A stretch of DNA of 64,000 nucleotides from Streptomyces liangshanensis (GTDB lineage Bacteria > Actinomycetota > Actinomycetes > Streptomycetales > Streptomycetaceae). The position numbers and the translations under genes are program-made. Positions within the stretch are counted from its first letter, which is position 1. The number at the start of each line of letters is the position of its first letter. The stretch covers positions 248,001-312,000 of the forward strand of contig NZ_CP050177.1 of assembly GCF_011694815.1 (NCBI RefSeq), written 5' to 3'. Of the stretch, positions 32,561 to 41,250 are shown one piece after another. Below the pieces are notes generated by a model. The model did not search any database, was not told where the DNA came from, and worked only from the letters and a program-made list of their open reading frames with translations.

Positions 32561-33439
32561 TTGCTCATCAGACTCGCTGGTCTCGTCACCATCGAACCCG
32601 ACGGGACTGCCCCACAGCACCTGTCCAGCGCTCAGGCACAGGTGGCCTTCGCCCGGCTCGTCCTCGAACGCTCCGGGGGCACCAGCCGTGACCAACTCGC
32701 CGACACCGTCTGGCCCGACGGCCTCCCCGACACGTGGGCGTCCGCGCTCCGCAGTGTGGTCAGCCGGGTCCGTACGTTCGTCGGCTCCCCGGCGGACCGT
32801 CCCGACGTCACACCGCTCGTCGCCCAGGGCGGCCGCTACTTGCTGCACCTGCCCGCGGAGGCACTGGTCGACGTCGAGTGCGCGGAGGAGGCGGCCACCG
32901 AGGCGGCCGAGGCGTTCACGAACGGCTCGTACGGTGTCGCGCAGAAACTCGCGGCCGCCGCCGTGTCACATCTACGCGGGTCATTCCTGCCGGCCCACGA
33001 GGGCGAGTGGGTCAACAGCACCCGCGAACGGCTCGACGAGCTGCGGCTGTCCGCGCTGGAGACGGCGAGCCTCGCCTCGTCGGCCCTCGGCGACGAGCAC
33101 CACGCGCTGCGCTACGCCGAGGAGGCCGTACGGCGCGCCCCGTTCCGGGAGAGCGCGTACCGGTGCCGGATGGCGGCGCACCGGACCGCCGGCAACCGCG
33201 CCGAGGCGCTGCGGACGTACCAGCAGTTGCGGGAGGTCCTCGCCGAGGAGCTGGGCATCGATCCGGCGCCCGAGAGCGAGGCCGCGTACCTGGAGCTGCT
33301 GCGGACGCCCGACCCGCGGCGGCGGCCCGAGCCGCGGGCGGTCACCCAGCTGGACCCGGTGCTGATGGGCATGTTCGAGGCGCCGTACCCGCGTCCGGCG
33401 GCGCCCCGCCCGCTCGCACCGCGCCGGCGTGTCGCGTAG
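32561..33439 (+). CDS. SARP family pathway activator
   Basis: 292 residues from a TTG start with GGGAG six bases upstream. The OmpR-like winged helix fills about residues 1-95 (LADTVWPDGLPDTWASALRSVVSRVR resembles the trans-activation/recognition region). The bacterial transcriptional activation domain follows at about 100-245 (FRESAYRCRMAAHRTAGNRAEALRTYQQLREVL and the hallmark ELGIDPAPESEAAYLELL). SARPs bind direct heptamer repeats 11 bp apart and recruit RNA polymerase; such repeats occur at 35589-35643 and 32250-32267. It is probably the cluster-situated activator. Confidence 0.9.
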   Translation: MLIRLAGLVTIEPDGTAPQHLSSAQAQVAFARLVLERSGGTSRDQLADTVWPDGLPDTWASALRSVVSRVRTFVGSPADRPDVTPLVAQGGRYLLHLPAEALVDVECAEEAATEAAEAFTNGSYGVAQKLAAAAVSHLRGSFLPAHEGEWVNSTRERLDELRLSALETASLASSALGDEHHALRYAEEAVRRAPFRESAYRCRMAAHRTAGNRAEALRTYQQLREVLAEELGIDPAPESEAAYLELLRTPDPRRRPEPRAVTQLDPVLMGMFEAPYPRPAAPRPLAPRRRVA

Positions 33440-33472
33440 GTCCTTCGACGGGGGACACCGGAAGGACATGGG

Positions 33473-33512
33473 GAAGAGGCGGCCCGGAGGATTCCGGACC
33501 GCCTCTTTCCGC
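33473..33512. terminator. Bidirectional terminator
   Basis: GAAGAGGCGGCCCGG pairs with CCGGACCGCCTCTTTC (one or two mismatches) and ends in a T-rich stretch, between the converging SARP and FabG genes. Confidence 0.75.
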
Positions 33513-33522
33513 GCGGGCGGTG

Positions 33523-34278
33523 TCAGGTGATGGAGACACCGCTGTCGATGCTGATGACCTGGCCCGTCATGCAGTCCTGGTCCAGGAAGAGCGCCGCGCT
33601 GCGCGCCACCTCCTCGACCGTGACGAACCGCGGGATGGGGGCCTTGTCCTCCATCCCCTCGATCACCCGGTCGGACAGGTTCTTCGTCATACCGGTGATC
33701 ATGAAGCCGGGCGACAGGGCGTTGACGGTCACGCCGCGCCGGCCGCACTCGGCGGCCAGGGTGCGGGTGAAGCCGATGAGCCCCGCCTTCGACGCGGAGT
33801 ACGCCGTCTGGCCCGCGGTCGCGATCAGGCCCGAGGGCGAGACCACGTTGATGATCCGTCCCCACCGCTGCCTGAGCATGTACGGCACGGCCGCCCTGGT
33901 CGTGTGGAACGAGCCGACCAGGTTGGTCTGGATCACCTGCGCCCAGTCCGCCGGGGACTGCATCGCCATCAGCGAGTCCTTGCGGATCGCGCCGTTGTTG
34001 ACCAGCACGTCGACGGGTCCGAGGCGCTCGCTGATCTCCGCGTACAGGGCGGTGACGGCCTCCCAGGAGCCCACGTCGCCGGTCACCACGACCGAGTCGT
34101 TGGACAGCTTGTCCTGGACGGCCCTCGCCTGGGCCTCCGCGCTGTTGTAGTGGACGGCGACCCGGCAGCCGAGCGCGTCCAGTTCCAGTGCCAGCGCCTG
34201 GCCGAGGCCGCCGGACGCCCCCGTGACGAGGGCGACCGGCTGCTCCGGGCGGCTGCCCGGTGTGTTGTTACGGCTCAT
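33523..34278 (-). CDS. 3-oxoacyl-ACP reductase (FabG-type SDR)
   Basis: 251 residues from an ATG at 34278. It has the NADPH motif TGASGGLG near residue 20, VLVNNGA, catalytic Ser in NVVSPSG, YSASK (Tyr and Lys) and PGFMITGM. The basic HYNSAEAQAR after beta-2 suits NADPH. It overlaps the KAS III gene by ATGA, so ketosynthase and reductase are made together. It should reduce the beta-keto group of ACP-bound intermediates; together with the MaoC protein it supplies beta-processing without an enoyl reductase. Confidence 0.92.
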   Translation of the reverse strand: MSRNNTPGSRPEQPVALVTGASGGLGQALALELDALGCRVAVHYNSAEAQARAVQDKLSNDSVVVTGDVGSWEAVTALYAEISERLGPVDVLVNNGAIRKDSLMAMQSPADWAQVIQTNLVGSFHTTRAAVPYMLRQRWGRIINVVSPSGLIATAGQTAYSASKAGLIGFTRTLAAECGRRGVTVNALSPGFMITGMTKNLSDRVIEGMEDKAPIPRFVTVEEVARSAALFLDQDCMTGQVISIDSGVSIT

Positions 34279-35258
34279 TTCTCCCCGCCCCACTCCAGGA
34301 GCATCGATCCCCAGGTCATGCCGGCGCCGAAGCCCGCGAGCAGGACCTGGTCGCCGCCGCGGATCCGGCCGCTGTCGAGCGCCTCGGTGAGGGCGATCGG
34401 GATGGACGCGGACGCGGTGTTGCCGTACCGCTCCAGGTTGGTGACCAGGGCCTCCTGGCGCAGGCCGGTGTGGCTGAGGATCGAGTTGATGATCCGGATG
34501 TTGGCCTGGTGCGGGATGACGTGGTCGACGTCGGCGGCGTCGACCTTGGCGCTCTCCAGCGTCTCCCGGACCGTACGGACCGTGTAGCGCACGGCGTTGA
34601 GGTAGATCTCGTTGCCGTTGATCTGGGCGTAGTGCAGACCGGCGCGCACGGTCTCCTCGGTGGTCGGCATCCTGCTGCCGCCCGCCAGTACCTTGAGGCT
34701 GCCCGCGCACGAGCCGTCCGCGCCGAGGTTCCACGCCTTGACCCGGTTCTCGGGTCCCGGCGTCAGGACCACGGCGCCCGCGCCGTCGCCGACGAGGATG
34801 GACAGGTCACGGTCGTCGGGGTTGGCCGTCAGGGTGTGGGTGTCGGAGCCGATCAGGAGGATCGGCCGGGGGTCGATGGCGATGAGCGCCATCGCCGACA
34901 CCAGTCCGTAGACGAATCCCGCGCACTCCGAGTTGACGTCGTGCGCGCTGCCCGCGATGCCGAGGTCGTGGTGGACGAACGCGGACGTCGCGGGCGAGGG
35001 CTGCTCCGGGGTGGCGGTGGCGACGATCAGATGGGCGATGTCGGCACCGGTCAGCCCGGCCTTCTCCAGCGCGCGCCGGCCGGCCTCGACCGCCAGTGAG
35101 GCGGTTGTCTGGCCGGGACCCACGGCCCGGCGCTCCTGGATTCCGCACCGGCTGACGATCCAGTTCTCGTCCACACCGAAGCGCTCCGCGAGCTCCGCGC
35201 TGGTGACCTTGCGCTCGGGTACGGACATGCCCCACCCGGTGATGTCGAAGCCGTTCAC
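34275..35258 (-). CDS. Beta-ketoacyl-ACP synthase III (FabH type)
   Basis: 327 residues with the KAS III triad: Cys112 (DVNSECAGFVYGL), His in VIPHQANIRI and Asn in YGNTASASIP. The N-terminus (MNGFDITGWGMSVPERKVTS) and VGDGAGAVVL are typical. It starts chains by condensing an acyl-CoA with malonyl-ACP. It lies 12 bp downstream of the ACP gene and overlaps FabG, giving an ACP-KAS III-KR operon as in the redPQR starter module of prodiginine clusters. Starter choice cannot be read from the sequence. Confidence 0.92.
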   Translation of the reverse strand: MNGFDITGWGMSVPERKVTSAELAERFGVDENWIVSRCGIQERRAVGPGQTTASLAVEAGRRALEKAGLTGADIAHLIVATATPEQPSPATSAFVHHDLGIAGSAHDVNSECAGFVYGLVSAMALIAIDPRPILLIGSDTHTLTANPDDRDLSILVGDGAGAVVLTPGPENRVKAWNLGADGSCAGSLKVLAGGSRMPTTEETVRAGLHYAQINGNEIYLNAVRYTVRTVRETLESAKVDAADVDHVIPHQANIRIINSILSHTGLRQEALVTNLERYGNTASASIPIALTEALDSGRIRGGDQVLLAGFGAGMTWGSMLLEWGGEK

Positions 35259-35270
35259 GGGGCGCTCTCG

Positions 35271-35531
35271 CTACGCCTGCGCCGGCTGCGGCACGAGCGC
35301 GAGGATCCGCTCGTACACGTGGCGCAGCGTGGTGGTGTCGTCGAGGTCGGCGAACAGCGACTCGTCGGCGGGGATGTGCGGGTACTGGTTCTGGAACCCG
35401 TACAGCCACTCCATCAGGTCCAGCGAGTCGACGTCCGCGATGTGCTGGAGCGGTGCATCGGGGCTGACCTCCTGGGCGCCCGACACGGCCTCGAGCTGGC
35501 TCGCCAGTTCTTCGATGGTGGGCAGCGTCAT
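35271..35531 (-). CDS. Acyl carrier protein
   Basis: 86 residues, acidic. The phosphopantetheine motif is ADVDSLDLMEWLYG. The body is a type II ACP with an unusually short helix III (DDTTTLRHVYERI). It is the first gene of the 35531-33523 operon, transcribed away from the methyltransferase across the intergenic SARP repeats. It carries the chain made by the KAS III and KAS II enzymes. Confidence 0.9.
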   Translation of the reverse strand: MTLPTIEELASQLEAVSGAQEVSPDAPLQHIADVDSLDLMEWLYGFQNQYPHIPADESLFADLDDTTTLRHVYERILALVPQPAQA

Positions 35532-35588
35532 GAGCTTCGGTCCTCTCTCGCGGTGCATCCGGTTTCGAGAGGCATGCAAGCGCGGCCC

Positions 35589-35643
35589 GCGCAACCGGCG
35601 CGCAACACCGGTGCCGTACGGCCGTGTTGCGCGTCTGTTGCGA
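35589..35643. promoter_or_regulatory. Back-to-back SARP heptamer repeats
   Basis: GCGCAAC at 35589-35595 and 35600-35606, and the reverse-oriented GTTGCGC at 35626-35632 and GTTGCGA at 35637-35643. Each pair has 11-bp start-to-start spacing. The two pairs point in opposite directions within the 240-bp region between the divergent ACP and methyltransferase operons, as expected if one SARP activates both. Confidence 0.72.
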
Positions 35644-35771
35644 GCCAACCGCTTTCCTCGTGACCGGATCGCAGGACCGGACCGCCCGGCGGGACCGGCG
35701 GCCGGCCCGGCTGTCGCACCGGCGGTCGGAACGAGCGGATCGCGGAACCAACACCAGGAAAGAGGTCGAGG

Positions 35772-36656
35772 ATGACAACGGTCGCCCCCAGATCCGTGGA
35801 CCCCGAGGTCGACGCGGTCAGGCACCACTACGAGGTGAGCAACGAGTTCTACGCTCTCCTGCTGGGCCCCTCCATGATGTACTCTGGCGGCTACTGGGAC
35901 CCGGAGGAGACGCTCACCGGGGCGCTGGACGAGGCGCAGTTCCGCAAGCTCGACCTGTTCGCCGAGCTGGCCGGCGCCAAGGACGCGGCCCGGGTGCTGG
36001 ACATCGGTTGCGGCTGGGGCACCATGCTCAACCGGCTGACGACGGAGCACGGGGTGCGCGAGGCCGTCGGGCTGACCCTGAGCCGTACCCAGGAGGCGTT
36101 CATCACCGGCCTGGACAACCCGCGGATCACCACGCGGGTGGAGAGCTGGGCGGACCACACCACGGACGAGAAGTACGACGCGGCGTTCTGCATCAACGCG
36201 CTGGAGCACTTCGTCTCCTCGAACCTGCCGCCGCGTGAGCGCACCAAGCGCTACCGCTTCTTCTTCAACCAGGTCGCCAAGGCGCTCAACCCGGGGGCGA
36301 AGTTCGTCCTGCACACGATGACCGCCGAGGCGCAGCCGATGAGCCGGGAGCTGCTCGCGGACCTCAAGTTCCTCCAGCGCAGCGAGTTCGAGGGGATGCA
36401 CATCCCGCATCTGCACGAGCTGACGGCGGCCGCGGAGGGCCTGTTCGAGGTCGTGGAGATCGTCAACGAGCGCGAGTCCTTCGCCCAGGCGTGCCGCGCC
36501 TGGCTGGAGCGGCTGGCCGCGGAGCGCGACCGCGCCGTCGCCCTGGAGGGCGAGGAGGTCGTGGCCCGCTTCGAGCGCTACCTCGACATCTTCGCGTACA
36601 CGCTCGAGGACAAGTTCTTCAACAACTTCCGCGTCACCATCGCGCGCAGGGGCTGA
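35772..36656 (+). CDS. SAM-dependent methyltransferase, cyclopropane-fatty-acid synthase family
   Basis: 294 residues. It begins with the CFA-synthase signature VRHHYEVSNEFYALLLGPSMMYSGGYW and SAM motif I RVLDIGCGWGTMLNRL, followed by GLTLSRTQEAF and the Glu-Phe-rich HIPHLHELTAAAEGLFEVVEI C-terminal part. Family members methylate or cyclopropanate alkenes, and in antibiotic clusters often C-methylate. An unsaturated acyl chain made by the KAS/MaoC set is a sensible substrate, but this is inference. It starts the plus-strand arm, 129 bp from the SARP repeats. Confidence 0.88.
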   Translation: MTTVAPRSVDPEVDAVRHHYEVSNEFYALLLGPSMMYSGGYWDPEETLTGALDEAQFRKLDLFAELAGAKDAARVLDIGCGWGTMLNRLTTEHGVREAVGLTLSRTQEAFITGLDNPRITTRVESWADHTTDEKYDAAFCINALEHFVSSNLPPRERTKRYRFFFNQVAKALNPGAKFVLHTMTAEAQPMSRELLADLKFLQRSEFEGMHIPHLHELTAAAEGLFEVVEIVNERESFAQACRAWLERLAAERDRAVALEGEEVVARFERYLDIFAYTLEDKFFNNFRVTIARRG

Positions 36657-36666
36657 GGAGGCCACC

Positions 36667-38229
36667 GTGACGAGCATTCTCGAACCCGCCCACGGCGGCG
36701 GAGTGAGCGGTGAGGCGTCGGAGCCCGGCGGCCGGGGACCGACCCGTCACCTGCGGGTCGCGGTCATCGGCAGCGGCTTCTCCGGTCTGGGGACGGCCAT
36801 CCGCCTGCTCCAGCAGGGCATCGACGACTTCCTGGTCTTCGAGCGGGCCGACGAGGTGGGCGGCACCTGGCGCGACAACTCCTACCCGGGGTGCGCCTGT
36901 GACGTGATGTCCCACCTGTACTCGTTCTCGTTCGCGCAGAACCCGCACTGGAAGAGCACGTTCGGCAAGCGCGACGAGCTGTACGCGTACCTGCGGGACT
37001 GCGCCGACCGGTTCGGGGTACGGCCGCACATCCGCTTCGGCCACGAGCTGATCGCCGCCCGCTGGGACGACGCGACCCGCCACTGGCACATCGAGACCTC
37101 CGGCGGCGAGTACACCGCGCAGGTCCTCGTCACCGGCACCGGGTACCTGAGCGAGCCGGCGCTGCCGGACATCCCGGGGCTCGCGGACTTCGAGGGGAAG
37201 GTCTTCCACTCCTCCCGCTGGGACCACGACCACGACCTGGCGGGCCGGCGCGTCGCCGTCATCGGTACGGGCGCCTCCGCCATCCAGTTCGTGCCGAAGA
37301 TCCAGCCCGAGGTGGGGCAGCTGGACCTCTACCAGCGCACTCCCCCGTGGGTCGGCCCCAAGAACGACAAGGCCACCAGCCCGCTCCAGGCGAAGCTGCT
37401 GCGCGGACTGCCCGGCTACCAGAACTTCCGGCGCAACTTCAACATGTGGGGCCGCGAGATCCTGGCCTTCGTGATGGCGCGCCCGAAGGTCGCCGGGAAG
37501 ATGCAAAAGATGGCGTCGGACCATCTGAGGAAGAGTGTCGAGGACCCGGCGCTGCGCGAGCGGCTGACGCCCGACTACGTCATGGCGTGCAAGCGGCTGC
37601 TGTTCTCGAACACCTGGTACCCGGCGATCCAGCAGCCCAACGTCGAGCTGGTCACCGACGGGATCGACCACATCAGGGCCAAGTCGGTGGTGGGCAAGGA
37701 CGGCCAGGAGCGCGAGGTCGACACCATCATCCTCGGTACGGGCTTCAAGGCCGTGGACCGGCCGGTCGCGGCGCGGATCTGGGGCCGGGACGGCGTCCAG
37801 CTGCGGGAGGCGTGGAGCGGCGGCATGTCCGCGCACCGCGGCACCACCGTGGCCGGCTTCCCCAACCTGTTCATGCTGCTCGGCCCCAACACGACGCTCG
37901 GGCACTCCTCGCAGGTCGTGATGATCGAGGCCCAGATCGCCTACGTGCTCAGCGCGTTGAAGCAGATGGACCGGCGGGGCCTGTCCAGCGTCGAGGTCCG
38001 CCAGGAGGCCCAGACCGCGTACAACGCGGCGCTCGACGAGCGGCTCGACGGCACGGTGTGGAACGCCGGCAACTGCAAGAGCTGGTACCTCGACAGCAGC
38101 GGCCGCAACCCGTCGATCTGGCCGACGTACACCTGGCGGTTCCGCCGCCAGACCAAGCACTTCGATCTGGGCGAGTACCAGCTCGCGACCACGGTCGGCG
38201 CCGGAAGACCGGCTGTGAAACACGGATGA
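36667..38229 (+). CDS. Flavin-dependent Baeyer-Villiger-type monooxygenase
   Basis: 520 residues from a GTG with GAGGAG upstream. It has FAD Rossmann VAVIGSGFSGLG (about 31-42), the BVMO fingerprint FEGKVFHSSRWDHD (FxGxxxHxxxWD), and the NADPH Rossmann VAVIGTGASAIQ. The C-terminal ILGTGFK and FMLLGPNTTLGHSS follow. The family inserts oxygen next to a ketone or N/S-oxygenates. An alpha-aminoketone or ketone from the oxoamine synthase or ketosynthases is a possible substrate. It lies 10 bp after the methyltransferase gene. Confidence 0.92.
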   Translation: MTSILEPAHGGGVSGEASEPGGRGPTRHLRVAVIGSGFSGLGTAIRLLQQGIDDFLVFERADEVGGTWRDNSYPGCACDVMSHLYSFSFAQNPHWKSTFGKRDELYAYLRDCADRFGVRPHIRFGHELIAARWDDATRHWHIETSGGEYTAQVLVTGTGYLSEPALPDIPGLADFEGKVFHSSRWDHDHDLAGRRVAVIGTGASAIQFVPKIQPEVGQLDLYQRTPPWVGPKNDKATSPLQAKLLRGLPGYQNFRRNFNMWGREILAFVMARPKVAGKMQKMASDHLRKSVEDPALRERLTPDYVMACKRLLFSNTWYPAIQQPNVELVTDGIDHIRAKSVVGKDGQEREVDTIILGTGFKAVDRPVAARIWGRDGVQLREAWSGGMSAHRGTTVAGFPNLFMLLGPNTTLGHSSQVVMIEAQIAYVLSALKQMDRRGLSSVEVRQEAQTAYNAALDERLDGTVWNAGNCKSWYLDSSGRNPSIWPTYTWRFRRQTKHFDLGEYQLATTVGAGRPAVKHG

Positions 38230-38252
38230 CGACGAACGGGAGAACGGACCAG

Positions 38253-39770
38253 ATGAGCAACAGCACCCCTTCTCGGCGCAGGGTCCTGGGCGGGATCGCC
38301 GCCACCGCGGCCACCGTGGTGGGCTGGAACGCCACCACCCAGACGTGGGCGACCGCGGCGGAGTCCGGCCGCGGCCACGGCGGCCACGGCGGCGGCCAGG
38401 TGGCGCCCGTGCCGACGCTGGACGGGACGCTGAAGACGTCCGGCGCCGAACTGGCCCCGTTCGGGCAGGACTTCGGCCGGCTCGTGACGGACGCCCTGCC
38501 GTGGGCCGTGCTGGTGCCGGGCTCGGACCGGGACGTCGTCGCGATGGTGAACTACGCCAGGGCGAACAACCTCAAGATCGCGGTCAACGGGCGCAGCGGC
38601 ACCGGTGACGACATCGAGTCGCACTCCAGCTACGGCCAGGCCTCGGTCCGGGGCGGCATCTCGATCGACGCGCGCGGCCTGGCGAAGATCCACAGCATCG
38701 GTTCGACCACCGCGACGGTGGGCGCCGGTGTCACCTGGGGCCAGCTGACGGACGCGGCGGCGCCGAAGGGCAAGATGCCGCCGGCGGTGCCGGACTACCT
38801 GCACCTGTCGATCGGCGGCACGCTGAGCGTCGGCGGGATCGGCGGTACGGCGGGCAAGTACGGGCTGCTGGTCGACACCGTCCGGTCGCTCGACGTCGTC
38901 ACCGGCGCGGGCCAGCTGGTCACCACCTCGCCGACGGTACGCCCCGACCTGTTCAACGCGGTCCTGGGCGGCGGCGGCCAGGTGGCGATCATCCTGCGCG
39001 CCACGGTGGACGTCATCCCGCTCAAGGAGCGGGCGGTCATCTTCAGCCTGTACTACAACGACGTGGCGACCTACATGGCCGACTCGGAGAAGGTCCTCGC
39101 GGACGGCCGGTTCGAGGTCCAGGCGGGCGAGTTGCAGCGCACCCCGGACGACACGGGCTGGCGCTACAAGCTGGAGGTCGGGGCCGTCTACAACGGCACC
39201 GCGGCCCCGGACCGCGCGGCGCTGCTCGCGGGGCTGCGGGACAACCGGGCGGACGCCGTCATCGAGGACATGACCTACCGGGACTACAACTTCCGCCTCG
39301 ACGCGGCGGAGGCGTTCCTCAAGGAGACGGGGTACTGGTTCCAGCCGAAGCCCTGGCTGTCCATGTTCCTGCCCGCCTCCAAGGCCAAGCAGTTCCTGAA
39401 GATCGCCGAGGCCGAGCTGACGGCGAACGACCTGGGCGCCGGCTTCCTGCTGACGTACCCGTACCGCACGTCGAAGCTCAAGCGCCCGCTGGCCGTCCAG
39501 CCGAACGAGCCGGTCGCCTACCTCTTCGACCTGCTGCGCTTCCCCCACCCGGGGGAGCCGAACATCCAGGGGATGCTGGAGCAGAACCGCCGGCTGTACG
39601 ACAAGGCCGTGTCGCTGGGCGCCAAGCGGTACCTGGTCGGGGCCGTCCCGCGGATGACGGAGACGGACTGGCGGCGGCACTTCGGCAACCGGTACGCCGA
39701 GTTCTGCAACGCCAAGCGGCGCTACGACCCGGCGGGCATCCTCACCCCGGGCCAGGGCTTCTTCGGCTGA
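38253..39770 (+). CDS. Tat-exported FAD-linked oxidase, cytokinin-dehydrogenase-like
   Basis: 505 residues from the ATG at 38253, which has GGGAG upstream; an ATG at 38226 overlapping the previous stop is an alternative. A twin-arginine signal (SRRRVLGGIAATAA) precedes a PCMH-type FAD domain (WAVLVPGSDRDVVAMV, TVGAGVTWGQLTD, LSIGGTLSVGGIGGT). The C-terminal domain, with GYWFQPKPWLSMFLPAS and YDPAGILTPGQGFFG, is close to cytokinin dehydrogenase. The motif where relatives carry the covalent-flavin His (RGRGHS) reads NGRSGTGDDIESHSS, so the flavin link may be missing or different. It probably oxidises a C-N or C-C bond outside the membrane, late in the pathway. Confidence 0.86.
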   Translation: MSNSTPSRRRVLGGIAATAATVVGWNATTQTWATAAESGRGHGGHGGGQVAPVPTLDGTLKTSGAELAPFGQDFGRLVTDALPWAVLVPGSDRDVVAMVNYARANNLKIAVNGRSGTGDDIESHSSYGQASVRGGISIDARGLAKIHSIGSTTATVGAGVTWGQLTDAAAPKGKMPPAVPDYLHLSIGGTLSVGGIGGTAGKYGLLVDTVRSLDVVTGAGQLVTTSPTVRPDLFNAVLGGGGQVAIILRATVDVIPLKERAVIFSLYYNDVATYMADSEKVLADGRFEVQAGELQRTPDDTGWRYKLEVGAVYNGTAAPDRAALLAGLRDNRADAVIEDMTYRDYNFRLDAAEAFLKETGYWFQPKPWLSMFLPASKAKQFLKIAEAELTANDLGAGFLLTYPYRTSKLKRPLAVQPNEPVAYLFDLLRFPHPGEPNIQGMLEQNRRLYDKAVSLGAKRYLVGAVPRMTETDWRRHFGNRYAEFCNAKRRYDPAGILTPGQGFFG

Positions 39771-39777
39771 CCGGCCA

Positions 39778-39808
39778 GGGGGCGGGGTCTCTCCGCGGCC
39801 CCGCCCCC
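39778..39808 (+). terminator. Hairpin after the FAD oxidase gene
   Basis: GGGGGCGGGG and its exact complement around an 11-base loop, 8 bp past the oxidase stop. The next gene starts 91 bp later. Confidence 0.6.
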
Positions 39809-39898
39809 GCCGGCCCACCAGCCCGCCCGCCCGCTCCTCCCCGCTCCACCCCGACCCCGTACCGCTCCCCCATCCGCAGGACCGCACAGGGAGATCCC

Positions 39899-40387
39899 AT
39901 GACCGGATACGACATCATCGACGAGGCGGTGGTCGGCGCCCCCGCCGACGCCGTCTGGGACGCGCTCGTCGCCGAGTTCCGCGGCGCCGCGGCCTGGTGG
40001 GTCCCGGCGAACACCTTCGAGACCGTGACCGGCGCGCCCGACGTCGTGGGGGGCGAGGTCGCGGTGACCGTCCACACCAAGGGCGTCGACAAGGGCGGGC
40101 TCAAGCTCCGCTTCACCTCGCGCACGCTGTCCGTGGACCCGGGCCGCCGGCTGGCGGTCGAGTACGTCGACGGGGTCTTCCGCGGTCCTGCCACGTTCGT
40201 CCTGGAACCACTGGACGGCGGGGCCCGTACCCGGGTCCGCATGCACTTCCGGGGCCGGCCGCACGGCAAGCTCAAGGTGATCTCCAAGCTGGCCGACATC
40301 GGCGCCGAGCACTCGAAGGCGACCCAGGCCGCCTTCGCGGCGCTGGACCGGCGGCTGGCCGGGGCGCGGGACGGCGCGTCGCGATGA
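39899..40387 (+). CDS. SRPBCC (START-like) family protein
   Basis: 162 residues. It begins YDIIDEAVVGAPADAVWDALVAEFRG, the usual SRPBCC first strand and helices, continues with RRLAVEYVDGVFRGPATFVLEP, and ends with the long C-terminal helix KLADIGAEHSKATQAAFAALDRRL. The fold makes a deep hydrophobic pocket and includes polyketide cyclases and lipid carriers. No catalytic residues can be assigned. Its start is coupled through ATGA to the next hydrolase gene, so it may shape or carry the cluster product. Confidence 0.85.
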   Translation: MTGYDIIDEAVVGAPADAVWDALVAEFRGAAAWWVPANTFETVTGAPDVVGGEVAVTVHTKGVDKGGLKLRFTSRTLSVDPGRRLAVEYVDGVFRGPATFVLEPLDGGARTRVRMHFRGRPHGKLKVISKLADIGAEHSKATQAAFAALDRRLAGARDGASR

Positions 40388-41250
40388 GCGCTCCCACGCG
40401 GGTCCCGGTGGGCTCGTCCACCGGGGAGACGACGGTCCGCACCGACGACGGCGCCGCCCTCGCCGTCACCGTCCTCCGCCCCCTGCGCCCCGGCGCCGGC
40501 AGCGGCACCACGGTCGTGCTGGCGCACGGCTGGGCCGCGGGGCGCCGGGTCTGGGGCACGGTCGCCGACCGGCTGATCAGGGACGGCCACCGGGTGGTGC
40601 TGTACGACCACCGCGGGCACGGCGCGTCCGGCCTCGGCGCCGAACCGATCTCGGTCCGGCGGCTCGGCGCGGACCTGTCGGCCGTGCTGGGCGAGACCGG
40701 CTCGCGGGACGCGGTGCTGGTCGGCCACTCGGGCGGTGGTTTCGCGGCCATGGAGTACGCCACCGCCGAGCCCGCCCTCGCGCGGCGGCTGCGCGGACTG
40801 GTGCTGCTGGCGACCGCCGCGCACGACCAGGACACCCCGGACAGCGAGGTCCGCATGATGGGCAGCGCGCTGTTCTCCCGGGCCCTGAACCGGCCCGCGC
40901 TCGGCCGCAAGCTGCTCGGCCAGACCATGGGCAAGCGTGTCGACCCGTACGCCCTGGAGGTCAACCGGCAGATGTTCGCGGCGACGTCGCCACGGGTGCG
41001 CGCGGACTGCTTCCGCTGCTCGCGCGGCATGGACCTGCGGGCGAAGCTCGCGGCCGTCCCCACGCCCGCCGTGGTGCTGGCCGGCGACGGCGACCGGGTC
41101 ATCGCGCCCGCGCTGGGCAAGGCGGTGGCGGCGGCGCTGCCCGAGGCGCGGTTCGAACAGCTGCCGGGCGCGGGGCACATGCTGCCACTGGAGCGTCCCG
41201 GCGACGTCGTACGGGCCGTGGCCGGGCTGTCGGCCCGTCCCCGGCCGTGA
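40384..41250 (+). CDS. Alpha/beta-hydrolase
   Basis: 288 residues. It has VVLAHGWAAGRRVW (oxyanion loop HG), LYDHRGHGAS, nucleophile Ser in VLVGHSGGGFAAM (GHSGGG), acid in VLAGDGDRVIA and His in LPGAGHMLPLERP. It is a standard soluble esterase/lactonase/thioesterase-like hydrolase. It overlaps the SRPBCC gene by ATGA and the PPTase gene by GTGA. It might hydrolyse a BVMO-made ester or release a carrier-bound product. Confidence 0.9.
   Translation: MSAPTRVPVGSSTGETTVRTDDGAALAVTVLRPLRPGAGSGTTVVLAHGWAAGRRVWGTVADRLIRDGHRVVLYDHRGHGASGLGAEPISVRRLGADLSAVLGETGSRDAVLVGHSGGGFAAMEYATAEPALARRLRGLVLLATAAHDQDTPDSEVRMMGSALFSRALNRPALGRKLLGQTMGKRVDPYALEVNRQMFAATSPRVRADCFRCSRGMDLRAKLAAVPTPAVVLAGDGDRVIAPALGKAVAAALPEARFEQLPGAGHMLPLERPGDVVRAVAGLSARPRP

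Noticed and set aside
21955..36656. Prodiginine cluster
   Set aside because: Several red-like functions are present but the terminal condensing enzyme, the methoxy-bipyrrole genes and RedL are absent.
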